64,000 nt of DNA from an uncultured Porphyromonadaceae bacterium (GCA_900547555.1 URHG01000005.1:26204-90203); one strand, 5' to 3'. Counted from the stretch's first letter, positions 8,829-18,719 are shown. A program made the numbers and translations. Notes: generated by a model from the letters alone, not told the origin.

Positions 8829-11800
8829 ATGAAGTTAGACAGATTTATCAACCGCCCTGTACTATCGACCGTGATTTCGATATTCATGGTCATACTGGGT
8901 ATTTTGGGACTATTATTCTTACCCATCACACAATATCCCGACATTGCTCCACCTACTATCCACGTGTCGACGACCTATACGGGTGCCAATGCGCAAACGG
9001 TATTGAGTAGTGTGATCGCGCCTTTGGAAGACCAGATCAATGGTGTTGAGGACATGTTATATATGACTTCTACCGCCACCAATACCGGATCGGCCGACAT
9101 CACCGTGTACTTCAAACAAGGAACCGACCCCGATATGGCTGCCGTAAACGTACAGAACCGTGTATCCAAAGCCCAGAACCTGCTTCCTGCCGAGGTTACG
9201 CAAGTGGGTGTCATCACCCAAAAACGACAGACGAGTATGCTTATGGTATTCTCGCTGTTCAGTCCCGATGACCGATATGACCTCGAATTTCTCGAGAATT
9301 ACGCCAAAATCAACGTCATACCTCTCATTCAACGTGTACCCGGTGTAGGTGATGCCAACGTCATGGCATCGGACTACTCCATGCGTATCTGGCTGAAACC
9401 CGATATTATGGCGCAATACGGCCTGATGCCCAGCGATATTACAGGAATACTCGCCGAGCAAAATATCGAGGCTGCTCCCGGCCAATTCGGTGCGCAAGGT
9501 AACCAGTCGTTCCAATACGTATTGACTTATAAAGGTCGTTTGCAAACCGCCGAAGAATTCGGGAATATGGTCATACGGGCCGATGAAAACGGGGAAATCC
9601 TCTACTTGAAAGATGTCGCCGATATAGAATTGGGACGTCTCTCCTACGATTTTAAAAACTTCCAAAACGGCCATAACGCCGTATCTGCAATCGTTTACCA
9701 GACGGCCGGTTCGAATGCCACCGCCATTATCGAAGACATCAACGACCTGCTCGACGAAATCAAGGAGACCCTTCCTCCGGGAATAGAAATCGCCGTAACG
9801 ATGAACTCCAACGACTTCCTCTACGCTTCGATACACGAAGTTATCAAAACGCTCATCGAGGCCTTCATTCTCGTGTTCTTCGTTGTGTACATCTTCTTGC
9901 AGGATCTACGTTCTACCTTGATTCCCGCCATTGCCATTCCGGTATCTCTTATCGGTACGTTCTTTGCTTTGTACCTGATGGGATTCAGCCTCAACCTCCT
10001 TACGCTCTGTGCATTGGTTCTTGCCATCGCCATTGTGGTCGACGATGCGATAGTCGTCGTGGAGGGAGTCCACGCCAAGCTCGACCAGGGCTACAAATCG
10101 CCTCATAAAGCCTCGATCGACGCCATGCGGGAGTTATCGGGAGCCATCTTATCCATCACGTTGGTGATGATGTCGGTGTTTATCCCCGTAAGTTTTATGC
10201 CCGGAACATCGGGAACGTTCTACCGCCAATTCGGTCTCACGATGGCCTTTGCAATCGGTTTTTCAGCCATCAACGCCTTGACACTGAGTCCTGCCTTGTG
10301 TGCCATATTGCTCAAACCGCATAAAGAAGGCGAAGGCCATAAGAAAACATTTGTAAGCCGATTCCATATCGCTTTCAATGTCGCATACAACAACATGCTC
10401 GCCAAATACAAAAACGGTGTTGCACACTTCGTTCATCACAAAAAGCTTTCGTTCCTCGGTGTTATCATAGGTACCATCATCTTGATTGTACTCATGAATG
10501 TTACACCTACGGGGCTCGTCCCGAACGAAGACACGGGTACCATCATGGTAACAGCCGACTTACAACCCGGTACTTCGCAAGAACGCACCGAAGAGGTTAT
10601 GATGCAAATCGATCAAATCCTCGGCGCGCATCCGGCCATGCAAAGCCGGACCCAAATTATCGGGTTCAGCTTCCTCGGCGGACAAGGCAATACCTACGGA
10701 TCATTTATCTGCAAACTCAAACCGTGGGACGAACGTACCGGTAAAGGCATGGACGCCAACTCGGTAATCGGGGCTCTTTACATGCAATTCGCCACACAGG
10801 TGAAAGACGCCCGCGTACTCTGTTTCGCTCCGCCTATGATTCCCGGTTATAGCGTAAGTAACGGTTTCGAATTGAACTTGCAGGATAAAACGGGCGGTTC
10901 GCTCGACAATTTCTATCAGGTTGCCCAAGACTTCATCGCAGAGCTGTTGAAACGTCCCGAAATCGCTATGGCTTCAACGACATTCAACCCCAATTTCCCG
11001 CAATATCGTGTAGACGTAGATGTCGCCAAATGCAAACAGGCCGGTATCAGTCCCAGCGACGTTCTTAGCGCTTTGCAGGGCTATTTGGGCGGTATGTATT
11101 CATCGAACTTCAACCGCTTCGGAAAACTATACCGTGTAATGATGCAAGCCGAACCCAATGCACGTGTCAGCCCCGAAAGTCTGAACAACATCAAAATACG
11201 TAACGGATCGGAAATGGCTCCTATCACCAACTTCATTACGTTGGAAAAAGTGTACGGTCCCGACAACATCAACCGATTCAACATGTACACCTCCATGACC
11301 GTCAACGGTAACCCTGCCGACGGTTACAGCTCAGGTGAAGCCATCAAAGCCATCGAAGAAGTTGCGTCGCAAACGCTTCCCGTAGGTTATGGATACGAGT
11401 TCTCCGGTATGACCCGTGAAGAGCAAAGCTCGAGTAGCGGAACGACCGCTATCATCTTCATGCTCTGCCTCGTCTTCGTCTATCTGTTGTTGAGTGCACA
11501 ATACGAAAGTTATATTCTGCCCCTCTCGGTTATTTTCTCGATACCTTTCGGACTGGCCGGTAGCTTCGTATTCGCATGGATTATGGGTGTAGAAAACAAC
11601 ATCTATCTGCAAATCGCCTTGATCATGCTTATCGGTCTGTTGGCCAAGAACGCCATTCTTATCGTTGAGTTCGCCCTCGACCGTCGCCGTACCGGTATGC
11701 CTATCGTCAATGCGGCCATCGACGGTGCCGCCGCTCGTCTGCGACCTATCCTCATGACATCGTTGGCCATGGTCATCGGTCTGTTGCCCATGATGTTCGC

Positions 11801-12005
11801 CCACGGAGTAGGAGCCAACGGTAACAGTACTCTCGGTGCCGGAGCCGTCGGCGGAATGCTCATCGGTATGATATGCCAGATATTCATCGTTCCGGCATTG
11901 TTTGTCGTATTCCAGATCATTCAGGAAAAGATCAAACCGTTGACATGGAACGACCTCGACAACAAAGACGTCATTTCCGAAATCGAGCAATACTCAAAAT
12001 CGTAA
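8829..12005 (+). CDS. RND multidrug efflux pump, HAE1 (AcrB-like) family
   Basis: 1,058 residues, normal for AcrB-type proton-driven inner-membrane pumps. It starts with the typical MKLDRFINRPVLSTVISI helix, has two sets of membrane helices around large periplasmic loops, and contains VDDAIVVVEG with the conserved Asp pair in TM4 used for proton relay. It works as a trimer with the adaptor 24 bp upstream and the TolC-type protein 31 bp downstream. Substrates are probably drugs, dyes or bile-like compounds but cannot be fixed from sequence. Confidence 0.97.
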   Translation: MKLDRFINRPVLSTVISIFMVILGILGLLFLPITQYPDIAPPTIHVSTTYTGANAQTVLSSVIAPLEDQINGVEDMLYMTSTATNTGSADITVYFKQGTDPDMAAVNVQNRVSKAQNLLPAEVTQVGVITQKRQTSMLMVFSLFSPDDRYDLEFLENYAKINVIPLIQRVPGVGDANVMASDYSMRIWLKPDIMAQYGLMPSDITGILAEQNIEAAPGQFGAQGNQSFQYVLTYKGRLQTAEEFGNMVIRADENGEILYLKDVADIELGRLSYDFKNFQNGHNAVSAIVYQTAGSNATAIIEDINDLLDEIKETLPPGIEIAVTMNSNDFLYASIHEVIKTLIEAFILVFFVVYIFLQDLRSTLIPAIAIPVSLIGTFFALYLMGFSLNLLTLCALVLAIAIVVDDAIVVVEGVHAKLDQGYKSPHKASIDAMRELSGAILSITLVMMSVFIPVSFMPGTSGTFYRQFGLTMAFAIGFSAINALTLSPALCAILLKPHKEGEGHKKTFVSRFHIAFNVAYNNMLAKYKNGVAHFVHHKKLSFLGVIIGTIILIVLMNVTPTGLVPNEDTGTIMVTADLQPGTSQERTEEVMMQIDQILGAHPAMQSRTQIIGFSFLGGQGNTYGSFICKLKPWDERTGKGMDANSVIGALYMQFATQVKDARVLCFAPPMIPGYSVSNGFELNLQDKTGGSLDNFYQVAQDFIAELLKRPEIAMASTTFNPNFPQYRVDVDVAKCKQAGISPSDVLSALQGYLGGMYSSNFNRFGKLYRVMMQAEPNARVSPESLNNIKIRNGSEMAPITNFITLEKVYGPDNINRFNMYTSMTVNGNPADGYSSGEAIKAIEEVASQTLPVGYGYEFSGMTREEQSSSSGTTAIIFMLCLVFVYLLLSAQYESYILPLSVIFSIPFGLAGSFVFAWIMGVENNIYLQIALIMLIGLLAKNAILIVEFALDRRRTGMPIVNAAIDGAAARLRPILMTSLAMVIGLLPMMFAHGVGANGNSTLGAGAVGGMLIGMICQIFIVPALFVVFQIIQEKIKPLTWNDLDNKDVISEIEQYSKS

Positions 12006-12036
12006 TAACCTTGCGGTAATTTTTAAATAAAAACGT

Positions 12037-13452
12037 ATGAAACGAATCATCTCATATACGATATGCGGCATTGTATTGGCGACAACGCTCAACAGTTGCC
12101 ACATATATAAGAAATACGAACGTCCCGAAGTGGACGTACAAGGCTTGTTCCGCGACACGGTATCGGTAACCGATACCCTCGCGGCCGACAGCCTGAACAT
12201 TGGGAACCTACCCTGGACCGAAATTTTCACCGATCCTATCCTGCAAGGTCTTATCCGTCAAGGATTGGAAAATAACAGCGACCTGCAAAGCGCTATGCTT
12301 CAAGTGGAAGCTGCACAAGCCAGTTTCCGTGCTGCCCAGTTGGCATTTTTGCCTTCATTGAATTTGGCTCCTCAAGCTTCAATGGCCAGCTTCAATGGGA
12401 ATTTACATTTCAACAATAATAGCACATGGACTTGGACAGCCCCAATAACAGCCAGTTGGGAAATAGATATCTTCGGCCGTGTACTCAACTCGAAACGTAA
12501 TGCCAAAGCCGCGCTCATGCAAAGCCGCGCCTACCAACAAGCCGTACGCACACAGCTCATCGCCACGATCGCTAATGGATACTACACATTGCTGATGCTC
12601 GATAAGCAGCTCGCCATTACCGAAGAGACAGCTAAGTCTTGGCAGAAAAGTGTAGAGACAATGAAAGCACTAAAAGAGGCCGGCACATACAACGAAGCAG
12701 CTATTGCACAAAGCGAAGCCAATTGCTATTCTATCACCGCCTCGATACCATCGTTGCGCCAACAAATCAGAGAAACAGAAAACAGCCTTTCGACACTGCT
12801 TTTCCAAGCTCCGCAAACAATCGAACGCAGCTCTTTCGATGAACAATCGTTACCTGAAATCGTACATGCCGGCGTACCCATCCAAATGTTATCCAACCGT
12901 CCCGATGTACAATCTGCCGAATTGTCTCTTGCTGCAGCTTACTACTCGACCAACATTGCTCGCTCGGCTTTCTATCCGAATATAGTGATTTCGGGCTCAG
13001 CGGGTTGGAGTAACCAAAGTGGACTCGTGAACCCAGCTAAAATATTGTTGTCCGCTGCCGCCTCTTTGGTTCAACCGATATTCAATCAAGGTAGCAATAT
13101 TGCCAATCTCAAAGCCGCCAAAGCGCAACAGGAAATTGCAGCCATCAACTTCCAGCAGACAATACTCAATGCAGGGCAAGAAGTGAGCAATGCCTTATAT
13201 GAGTTCCAATCCTGCAAAGAGATACTTGCACAACGCACCCGCCAAATCGAAGCTCTGCAACGCGCTGTATCCTCGACCGAGGCTCTTATGAATTTAGGTA
13301 CTTCCACATATCTCGAAGTACTTACCGCCCAGCAATCGCTTCTGAACGCACAACTTTCCCAAGTTTCCGACACCTACCAAAGCATGGTATCAATCATAAG
13401 TTTATACCATGCTTTGGGCGGAGGTCGTGAGATAGAGGAAAACTCTAAGTAA
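12037..13452 (+). CDS. RND efflux outer-membrane channel (NodT/OprM family)
   Basis: 471 residues with a lipoprotein signal (lipobox LNSC near residue 22) and two internally repeated helical-barrel halves, as in OprM/NodT outer-membrane factors. The segment TASWEIDIFGR is a family hallmark. It completes the tripartite pump encoded by the two genes upstream and is followed after 20 bp by an LpxA-like gene. Confidence 0.94.
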   Translation: MKRIISYTICGIVLATTLNSCHIYKKYERPEVDVQGLFRDTVSVTDTLAADSLNIGNLPWTEIFTDPILQGLIRQGLENNSDLQSAMLQVEAAQASFRAAQLAFLPSLNLAPQASMASFNGNLHFNNNSTWTWTAPITASWEIDIFGRVLNSKRNAKAALMQSRAYQQAVRTQLIATIANGYYTLLMLDKQLAITEETAKSWQKSVETMKALKEAGTYNEAAIAQSEANCYSITASIPSLRQQIRETENSLSTLLFQAPQTIERSSFDEQSLPEIVHAGVPIQMLSNRPDVQSAELSLAAAYYSTNIARSAFYPNIVISGSAGWSNQSGLVNPAKILLSAAASLVQPIFNQGSNIANLKAAKAQQEIAAINFQQTILNAGQEVSNALYEFQSCKEILAQRTRQIEALQRAVSSTEALMNLGTSTYLEVLTAQQSLLNAQLSQVSDTYQSMVSIISLYHALGGGREIEENSK

Positions 13453-13472
13453 AAACCTTAAAAAGTAACACT

Positions 13473-14261
13473 ATGATCAGTCCATTAGCATATGTCGATC
13501 CCAAAGCCGAAATAGGCAATAACGTCACGATACACCCGTTTGCTTATATCGACAAGAACGTCGTCATCGGCGACAACTGCGAAATATTCCCTTATGCCAG
13601 CGTACTGGCGGGAACAACAATGGGGAAAAACAACCGCGTATTCCACGGCGCTATTCTCGGCGCCGAGCCTCAAGATTTCCGATACAAAGGCGAAGCTACG
13701 CGCTTATCTATCGGCGACAACAATATGATACGCGAATATGTAATCATCAATCGGGCTACCACTCCCGAAGGAGAAACGGTCATCGGAAATCGGGACTGCC
13801 TCCTCAAAGGAACCCGCATCGGACACGATTGCCGTGTCGACGACGATTGTATTCTCGGCATCGACTGCGACTTGGCCGGTGATTGCCATATCCACAGTAA
13901 AGCCATTTTGGCTGGACGTGTCATCATCAAAGAAAATTGTCGGGTAGGTAGTTGGTCGCTGATAAAAAGCGGTTGCCGTACCGGCAAAGACATACCTCCT
14001 TACATCTTGGCTGCGCACAACCCCATTACCTACAAAGGGATAGACGCTTTTGTGATGCGTCGTAACGGGTTCAGCGAACAGACGATCGAAAACATCGCTC
14101 TCGCCTATCGCCAGATCTATTCATCAGGTACGAGCCTCGAAAATGCCGTACTGCGTATCAAAGACGTATGTACGCCATCTCCCGAAATCGGCTATATCCT
14201 GCGTTTTATCGAGGAATCGAAAATGGGTATTATCGCCACCTACGGAGAAGAAGGTTTGTAA
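13473..14261 (+). CDS. LpxA-like acyl-ACP--UDP-GlcNAc O-acyltransferase paralogue
   Basis: 262 residues with a left-handed beta-helix of hexapeptide repeats (residues ~1-190) and the C-terminal helical domain of LpxA. It is like the enzyme that adds the first acyl chain of lipid A. The catalytic His of LpxA (E. coli His125) is kept in RIGHDCRV. However, compared with E. coli LpxA the coil that should carry the HQF histidine is missing (about 12 residues shorter) and the His in the LAGH motif is Arg (LAGR). It is last in an efflux operon, not in an lpx cluster, so it may be a second LpxA-like enzyme with altered substrate. Confidence 0.8.
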   Translation: MISPLAYVDPKAEIGNNVTIHPFAYIDKNVVIGDNCEIFPYASVLAGTTMGKNNRVFHGAILGAEPQDFRYKGEATRLSIGDNNMIREYVIINRATTPEGETVIGNRDCLLKGTRIGHDCRVDDDCILGIDCDLAGDCHIHSKAILAGRVIIKENCRVGSWSLIKSGCRTGKDIPPYILAAHNPITYKGIDAFVMRRNGFSEQTIENIALAYRQIYSSGTSLENAVLRIKDVCTPSPEIGYILRFIEESKMGIIATYGEEGL

Positions 14262-14285
14262 TCTTTTCCCTAAATATTTTATTGC

Positions 14286-14312
14286 CGCCCTGCCGATTCG
14301 TCGACAGGGCGG
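14286..14312 (+). terminator. Terminator-like hairpin after efflux operon
   Basis: CCGCCCTG pairs with CAGGGCGG around a CGA-TTCG-TCG core, with one mismatch, 25 bp after the LpxA-like stop. The following T content is modest. Confidence 0.6.
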
Positions 14313-14407
14313 TTGCATTTATCGGGAAATAAAGATAATCGGTCGACAACCGTTAAACCCGGCCTTCCAGCATTTGTCTAAATTGCAAAACTCTAAAAAA
14401 GAAAGAT

Positions 14408-14941
14408 ATGAAAAAGATTCTTTTCGCTTGCCTCTTATTAGCAGCAACAGCAAGTATCGGGGCTCAGAACCCACAACCGATCGAGGGAAAACCGGCTCAT
14501 CACCCCAAACGCATTACTCCCGAAACAATCGCTCAAAGTAAAACCGACAAAATGCGGGAAATACTCTCATTGACAGAGAAACAATGCAAGAAACTCTACA
14601 AACTCAATTTACAAGAGGCACAGGAACAACAGACCAAGCACGGCCCGCGTCCCGGGAGCAAACGTCCGCAAGGCCTATCCCCGCGCGGAGAACGTCCCGA
14701 AAGAGAAGGATTCCGTCCCGGTATGCCTCCGAGAGAAGATATAAATAACCTCTCGCCCGAACAACGGAAAAAAAACGCAGAAAAAAGAGAAAAGAAATTA
14801 AAGAAAATCTTAGGCGAAGAAAAATTCGCACAATGGAAAAATTTTACAGCCGAAGAACAGAAAAATCACCCCAACCGCCAGGAAACGAAAGGTATAGAAA
14901 TCCCGCAGATACCGGCACAAAAAACCGATGGAAACAAATAG
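14408..14941 (+). CDS. Periplasmic Spy/CpxP-like helical protein
   Basis: 177 residues: a signal peptide (about 1-20, ending SIGA), then a helical, very basic and Pro/Arg/Glu-rich body. A segment like LSLTEKQCKKLYKLNLQEAQ resembles the Spy/CpxP or DUF4890 families, which are small periplasmic proteins often linked to envelope stress or metal response. No enzyme motif is visible. Stand-alone gene between two terminators; the family call is tentative. Confidence 0.65.
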   Translation: MKKILFACLLLAATASIGAQNPQPIEGKPAHHPKRITPETIAQSKTDKMREILSLTEKQCKKLYKLNLQEAQEQQTKHGPRPGSKRPQGLSPRGERPEREGFRPGMPPREDINNLSPEQRKKNAEKREKKLKKILGEEKFAQWKNFTAEEQKNHPNRQETKGIEIPQIPAQKTDGNK

Positions 14942-15024
14942 TGATCGCGTGCATAACAGAGAAGATTCTGTTACCGAGAAAACAAATATTCGGCACACCG
15001 ACGATTATAAAAGGTCGATAACAA

Positions 15025-15057
15025 GAGAGGGCAACACCAAAATGGTGTTGCCCTCTC
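15025..15057. terminator. Strong bidirectional terminator
   Basis: A perfect 15-bp stem (GAGAGGGCAACACCA and its complement) with a 3-base loop, followed by a T-rich stretch, lies between convergent genes. Confidence 0.85.
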
Positions 15058-15081
15058 CTTTATAATACCCGATGCGGCAGA

Positions 15082-15561
15082 TCATTCCACGCTATCGTTC
15101 TCATTGAGTTTTTCTCCTACAATACGCGCCGCAATCTCGATATACTCGGGACAAGGACGCCGCTTATAATAAGCCTCTGTACGATCTGACGGTACCGGAG
15201 AATCTGCACCTTTGCCCAGTCCCAAAAGTTCCCGGCAGACAATAGAACCGTTTTCCCGGCGGAAACGCTCGGCAAGGTCTTGCACAACCGCATACGAACG
15301 GGTCTTAGCCACCTTGTCGCCCGGAGAAGGATTGGGATACTTCAACCCCGTAAGCATAAACGCAGCACTCACCGCACCACACACCTCACGCAAACGCCCC
15401 ATGCCCCCGCCCAGCGGCGCGACAATTGTCGATGCCAGCTCCGGGTCGATACCATAAAGATCGGCATACGCCAAAAACACCGACTGCGAGCAGTTATACC
15501 CGCTCATAAACAATTCGCGGGCCTTGCGGGCACGCGCTTCAACATCAACTTTTTCCATCAT
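15082..15561 (-). CDS. C-GCAxxG-C-C family protein
   Basis: 159 residues of the C_GCAxxG_C_C (putative redox-active/metal-binding) family. The conserved cysteines sit in YNCSQ, EVCGAVSAAF, IVCREL and CPEY. Function in the family is poorly defined; the Cys pattern suggests a redox or metal role. It begins 4 bp after the stop of ung on the same strand, so the pair is co-transcribed. Confidence 0.8.
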   Translation of the reverse strand: MMEKVDVEARARKARELFMSGYNCSQSVFLAYADLYGIDPELASTIVAPLGGGMGRLREVCGAVSAAFMLTGLKYPNPSPGDKVAKTRSYAVVQDLAERFRRENGSIVCRELLGLGKGADSPVPSDRTEAYYKRRPCPEYIEIAARIVGEKLNENDSVE

Positions 15562-15565
15562 GATT

Positions 15566-16228
15566 TTACCACAAAATAGGCTCTATACCGTGTGCCGTAA
15601 GATATTCATTTGTCCGGCTGAAATGACGATTTCCGAAAAATCCCCTATGAGCCGAGAGCGGCGACGGATGGGGAGATTGCAAGACAAGATGACGCGAACG
15701 GTCGATAAACTCTCCTTTGCGTTGGGCATACGCTCCCCATAAAATAAAAACAAGATTTTCACGCTCTTGTGCCAGACGGTGTATAACTGCATCGGTAAAC
15801 TGCTCCCAGCCCTTGTTCTGATGCGAACCGGCCTGATGTGCCCTCACCGTAAGCGTAGCGTTGAGCAACAGCACCCCCTGATTGGCCCACCGGGTAAGAT
15901 CGCCGCTCATAGGGACGGGTGTACCGATATCGTCGTGTATCTCCTTGAAGATATTCTGCAACGACGGCGGAAACGGAACACCATCGTTCACCGAAAAACA
16001 AAGGCCGTGTGCCTGCCCCGGTTCGTGATAAGGATCTTGCCCGAGAATGACTACTTTCACCTTGTCGAACGGACAAGCATCGAAAGCGGCGAACATCTGG
16101 CTGCCCGGCGGATATACCCGCGTAGTAGCATACTCATGGCGTACAAAGTCGGTAAGCTGTGCAAAATAAGGGGCGTCGAACTCCGATTGCAACCTTTCAC
16201 GCCAGCTTTCATCTATTCGAACATTCAT
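15566..16228 (-). CDS. ung: Uracil-DNA glycosylase
   Basis: 220 residues, normal for family-1 UDG, which removes uracil from DNA to start base excision repair. The water-activating motif GQDPYHEPGQAHGL and the C-terminal HPSPLSAHRGF loop are both intact. Its start lies 67 bp from the divergent tRNA-Arg gene. Confidence 0.97.
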   Translation of the reverse strand: MNVRIDESWRERLQSEFDAPYFAQLTDFVRHEYATTRVYPPGSQMFAAFDACPFDKVKVVILGQDPYHEPGQAHGLCFSVNDGVPFPPSLQNIFKEIHDDIGTPVPMSGDLTRWANQGVLLLNATLTVRAHQAGSHQNKGWEQFTDAVIHRLAQERENLVFILWGAYAQRKGEFIDRSRHLVLQSPHPSPLSAHRGFFGNRHFSRTNEYLTAHGIEPILW

Positions 16229-16253
16229 TTTTCAAAGATTTAAATCGTTTCTT

Positions 16254-16284
16254 TTTGCAAAGCTACAAATAATTCTTACTTTTG
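16254..16284 (+). promoter_or_regulatory. Promoter of tRNA-Arg
   Basis: A TTTG -33 box (16254-16257), 19 bp, then TACTTTTG (16277-16284): a full match to the Bacteroidetes promoter form, ending 11 bp before the tRNA 5' end. Confidence 0.75.
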
Positions 16285-16295
16285 CCAACCGAAAC

Positions 16296-16371
16296 GGCCC
16301 CGTAGTTTAGTGAATAGAACGTCAGATTCCGGTTCTGAAGGTCACAGGTTTGAGTCCTGTCGGGGTCACCA
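16296..16371 (+). tRNA. tRNA-Arg (anticodon CCG)
   Basis: A complete 76-base cloverleaf with an encoded CCA end. The acceptor stem GGCCCCG pairs with CGGGGTC (one G-U); the anticodon stem TCAGA/TCTGA encloses loop TTCCGGT, giving anticodon CCG that reads Arg codon CGG. A promoter lies just upstream and a terminator two bases downstream, so it is a single-gene unit. Confidence 0.95.
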
Positions 16372-16372
16372 C

Positions 16373-16408
16373 AAAAAAACCTTGCAAGAATACATTGCAA
16401 GGTTTTTT
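16373..16408 (+). terminator. Rho-independent terminator of tRNA-Arg
   Basis: The stem CCTTGCAA/TTGCAAGG is extended by A/T pairs, has a 7-base loop and ends in a T6 run. Confidence 0.9.
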
Positions 16409-16570
16409 GTCTTTTTCCTCAATCCGTAACCGTTTCACCGTAATGTAAAGCCCAGAGATCAACAGTGCTTTTTTGCTATCAATATCAGATAATCTATTTC
16501 CGAAAAAATAGAAAGAAACGTCAAAAAGATTCTCTTTTCCCAAACTCATTCCAACCCAAAACACCTCTCC

Positions 16571-17821
16571 TCACATACGGCAGCGGGTATAACCGATGAG
16601 CCTATCGTAACGGGCACCCTGCGGGCGGTGGTAAACGCGTATCTGATATTCGTTGCGAGTCTCGTAAAAATTTCCCTCTATGGGCGCAGCATCGGCTTTT
16701 TTTCCGGGACGTTGCAAAAGGTAACGATAGTTATATGCTCCCTGTTTGAGCAACATATCCTTCTCATAGACCCGTGTTTCGGGGTTATAGGTCATACGGG
16801 TTGTCTCATCGAGACGGCCGTGCGTAAACTCTCCGTCGATATAAACTTCACCCTCAATCGGTGCACCGGTAGCAAGCATGAAATGCACGACAAAATAGTC
16901 GGCCTCGGTATCGGCCTCCTCGCTGTCGTCGGTACGGATATAAAAATGTCCGTTCTGCGTCTCGTCATAGACATACGCCCCCGAAACCCGGGGATAGTCG
17001 GTTTTGAGTATGGCATGGTAGTAAGGCTCGAAATAACGCATACTCTCCACACCTATCGTATTGTAATGTCGCGAAACCGTCTCGAAGCGGCGATATTCGT
17101 TCCCGGCCGGGAATACAAGCTGGGGTGTATGGGCATACTCCAATTCCCGATTCCGGACGTAAAGCGGTTGCGACACCATCACGCCGTCGTCGTAACCGAC
17201 ATTGGTCGTAACATAGACTTTCAACTCCTCCCTCGGATTACGTATCTCGTACCGGGGGTACATCACCTTGAAAGAAAGTTGCTGGTGAGCTTTGTTGTAA
17301 TCGACATCGGTACGGGTCGTTATTTCGCAACCGAGCGCCACCAGATTTTCGGTGATCGAGAAACAGGCCGTGAGCAACAAGCTGTCGGGATTACCCTCGG
17401 GATAGACCAGCACAGCATAATTGCCGGAGAGACGGAAACGCACCTCTTCGTTGGGCAAAACGATGCGGTAATGCACATAATTGCGATAGGTATTGAACGA
17501 CAATGAGTAATCATCGACAGGAAGTCCGTTGAAGCCGTCGATATACTCCACATCGGAAAGGCCCGAAGGAGTCCAGTCGGCGTTGCAATGCACGACCCGG
17601 TAATAGAGATACTCGGGGTCGTCGGCCAACATATCGAAGGAGATGACGATACCCTCGTCATGACCCAACAAGGCGACCGGCGGAGCAAGCAGGTCGCCCG
17701 ACAGACGCACCTGCAACGTGCGCACGCGGCCATCGAAAGATTCCGTGCGGAAAGGCCTCGCCGCCGACCCGCCGGTTGCAACGACAAGTAAAAACAAAAA
17801 TGACAATAAAAAACGACGCAT
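16571..17821 (-). CDS. Type IX secretion system plug-domain protein (DUF5103)
   Basis: 416 residues: a signal peptide (about 1-21), then a beta-rich body that matches the DUF5103 family. This family includes the Plug subunit that closes the SprA translocon pore on the periplasmic side in Flavobacterium. Length and the N-terminal pattern (FDMLADDPEYLYYRVVHCNADW) fit. sprA itself lies 2 kb away in this window, which supports the role. Exact function in this host is inferred. Confidence 0.82.
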   Translation of the reverse strand: MRRFLLSFLFLLVVATGGSAARPFRTESFDGRVRTLQVRLSGDLLAPPVALLGHDEGIVISFDMLADDPEYLYYRVVHCNADWTPSGLSDVEYIDGFNGLPVDDYSLSFNTYRNYVHYRIVLPNEEVRFRLSGNYAVLVYPEGNPDSLLLTACFSITENLVALGCEITTRTDVDYNKAHQQLSFKVMYPRYEIRNPREELKVYVTTNVGYDDGVMVSQPLYVRNRELEYAHTPQLVFPAGNEYRRFETVSRHYNTIGVESMRYFEPYYHAILKTDYPRVSGAYVYDETQNGHFYIRTDDSEEADTEADYFVVHFMLATGAPIEGEVYIDGEFTHGRLDETTRMTYNPETRVYEKDMLLKQGAYNYRYLLQRPGKKADAAPIEGNFYETRNEYQIRVYHRPQGARYDRLIGYTRCRM

Positions 17822-17892
17822 AAGAAATCTTTATTCCGATTTTACGAGCCGGCGAACCGACATATACATGTGCACATACGCCCGACGAATAT

Positions 17893-18246
17893 CTACCATT
17901 CCACTGTTACAACCGCCTCGCCTATCTCTCCGGGAATCGGAGGCGTGAGTTTGGCGATGCGCAACCGTCCGCCGGCCACACAAGGAAACCGTCCGGAGAT
18001 TGCCCGCCGTATGCGGCCGGCGACGTGTTCGAGCAACTGCGAAGGAATCGACATCTCGGCTTCCACAAGAGCATAAAGAGCGGCATAATCGAGTGTATCG
18101 CACAAAGAATCGCTCTCCATAGCCCGTTCCAACGGATAGTCGACACGCAACGACACTTCGTAATCGTTACCGACCCGACGCTCCTGCTCGGCGACACCGT
18201 GATAAGAAAAAAAACGCATACGATTCAATTCGATCGATGTTTTCAT
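17893..18246 (-). CDS. folB: Dihydroneopterin aldolase
   Basis: 117 residues, the normal FolB size. FolB cleaves dihydroneopterin to 6-hydroxymethyl-dihydropterin in folate synthesis. The family start (MRFFSYHGVAEQERR), the central Glu of YALVEAEM and the C-terminal Lys in IAKLTPP are present. It lies about 70 bp upstream of the T9SS plug-domain gene on the same strand. Confidence 0.93.
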   Translation of the reverse strand: MKTSIELNRMRFFSYHGVAEQERRVGNDYEVSLRVDYPLERAMESDSLCDTLDYAALYALVEAEMSIPSQLLEHVAGRIRRAISGRFPCVAGGRLRIAKLTPPIPGEIGEAVVTVEW

Positions 18247-18268
18247 ATTCCGGAAGAATTATTTTCTA

Positions 18269-18325
18269 CAAATGTAAATCTTTTTGAGAAAAAGCATGTT
18301 ATTCTGTCGGGAAATTGTATTTTTG
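18269..18325. promoter_or_regulatory. Divergent promoters of folB and bactofilin
   Basis: Two -7 type elements face outward: TACATTTG on the minus strand (18269-18276) for folB and TATTTTTG on the plus strand (18318-18325) for the bactofilin gene. Neither has a clear TTTG -33 box. Confidence 0.45.
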
Positions 18326-18353
18326 CATACAAACAACAGATTAAGCGAACGAC

Positions 18354-18719
18354 ATGAGCAAAGAGACACCCAACGGAATGATCCATAACAACTTCTCGGT
18401 CAACACCACCATTGTAGGCAATATCAACGCGGCAAGCGACATACGCATCGACGGCTCGCTGCAAGGAAACATCGAATGTGCCGGGAAAGTAATTATCGGC
18501 GAGCAATCTCGCATTCAAGGCAATATCATCGCTGCCAACGCCGAAATCAACGGAAAGGTCAACGGAAACCTGACTATACAAGATGTTCTCACCCTGAAAG
18601 CCACGTCGAACATCGAGGGCGACATCGCTACACAAGTGTTGATCATCGAGCCCAAAGCCGTATTCAACGGCAGTTGCAAAATGCAAGACCCGAAACGGGC
18701 CGGAAAAGAGGGGAAATAA
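18354..18719 (+). CDS. Bactofilin-family cytoskeletal protein
   Basis: 121 residues consisting mostly of a central right-handed beta-helix (about 15-105) with short flexible ends, typical of bactofilins. These polymerise without nucleotide and act in cell shape or local envelope organisation. It is preceded by a TATTTTTG promoter element and followed by a hairpin with a T-run, so it appears monocistronic. Confidence 0.9.
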   Translation: MSKETPNGMIHNNFSVNTTIVGNINAASDIRIDGSLQGNIECAGKVIIGEQSRIQGNIIAANAEINGKVNGNLTIQDVLTLKATSNIEGDIATQVLIIEPKAVFNGSCKMQDPKRAGKEGK

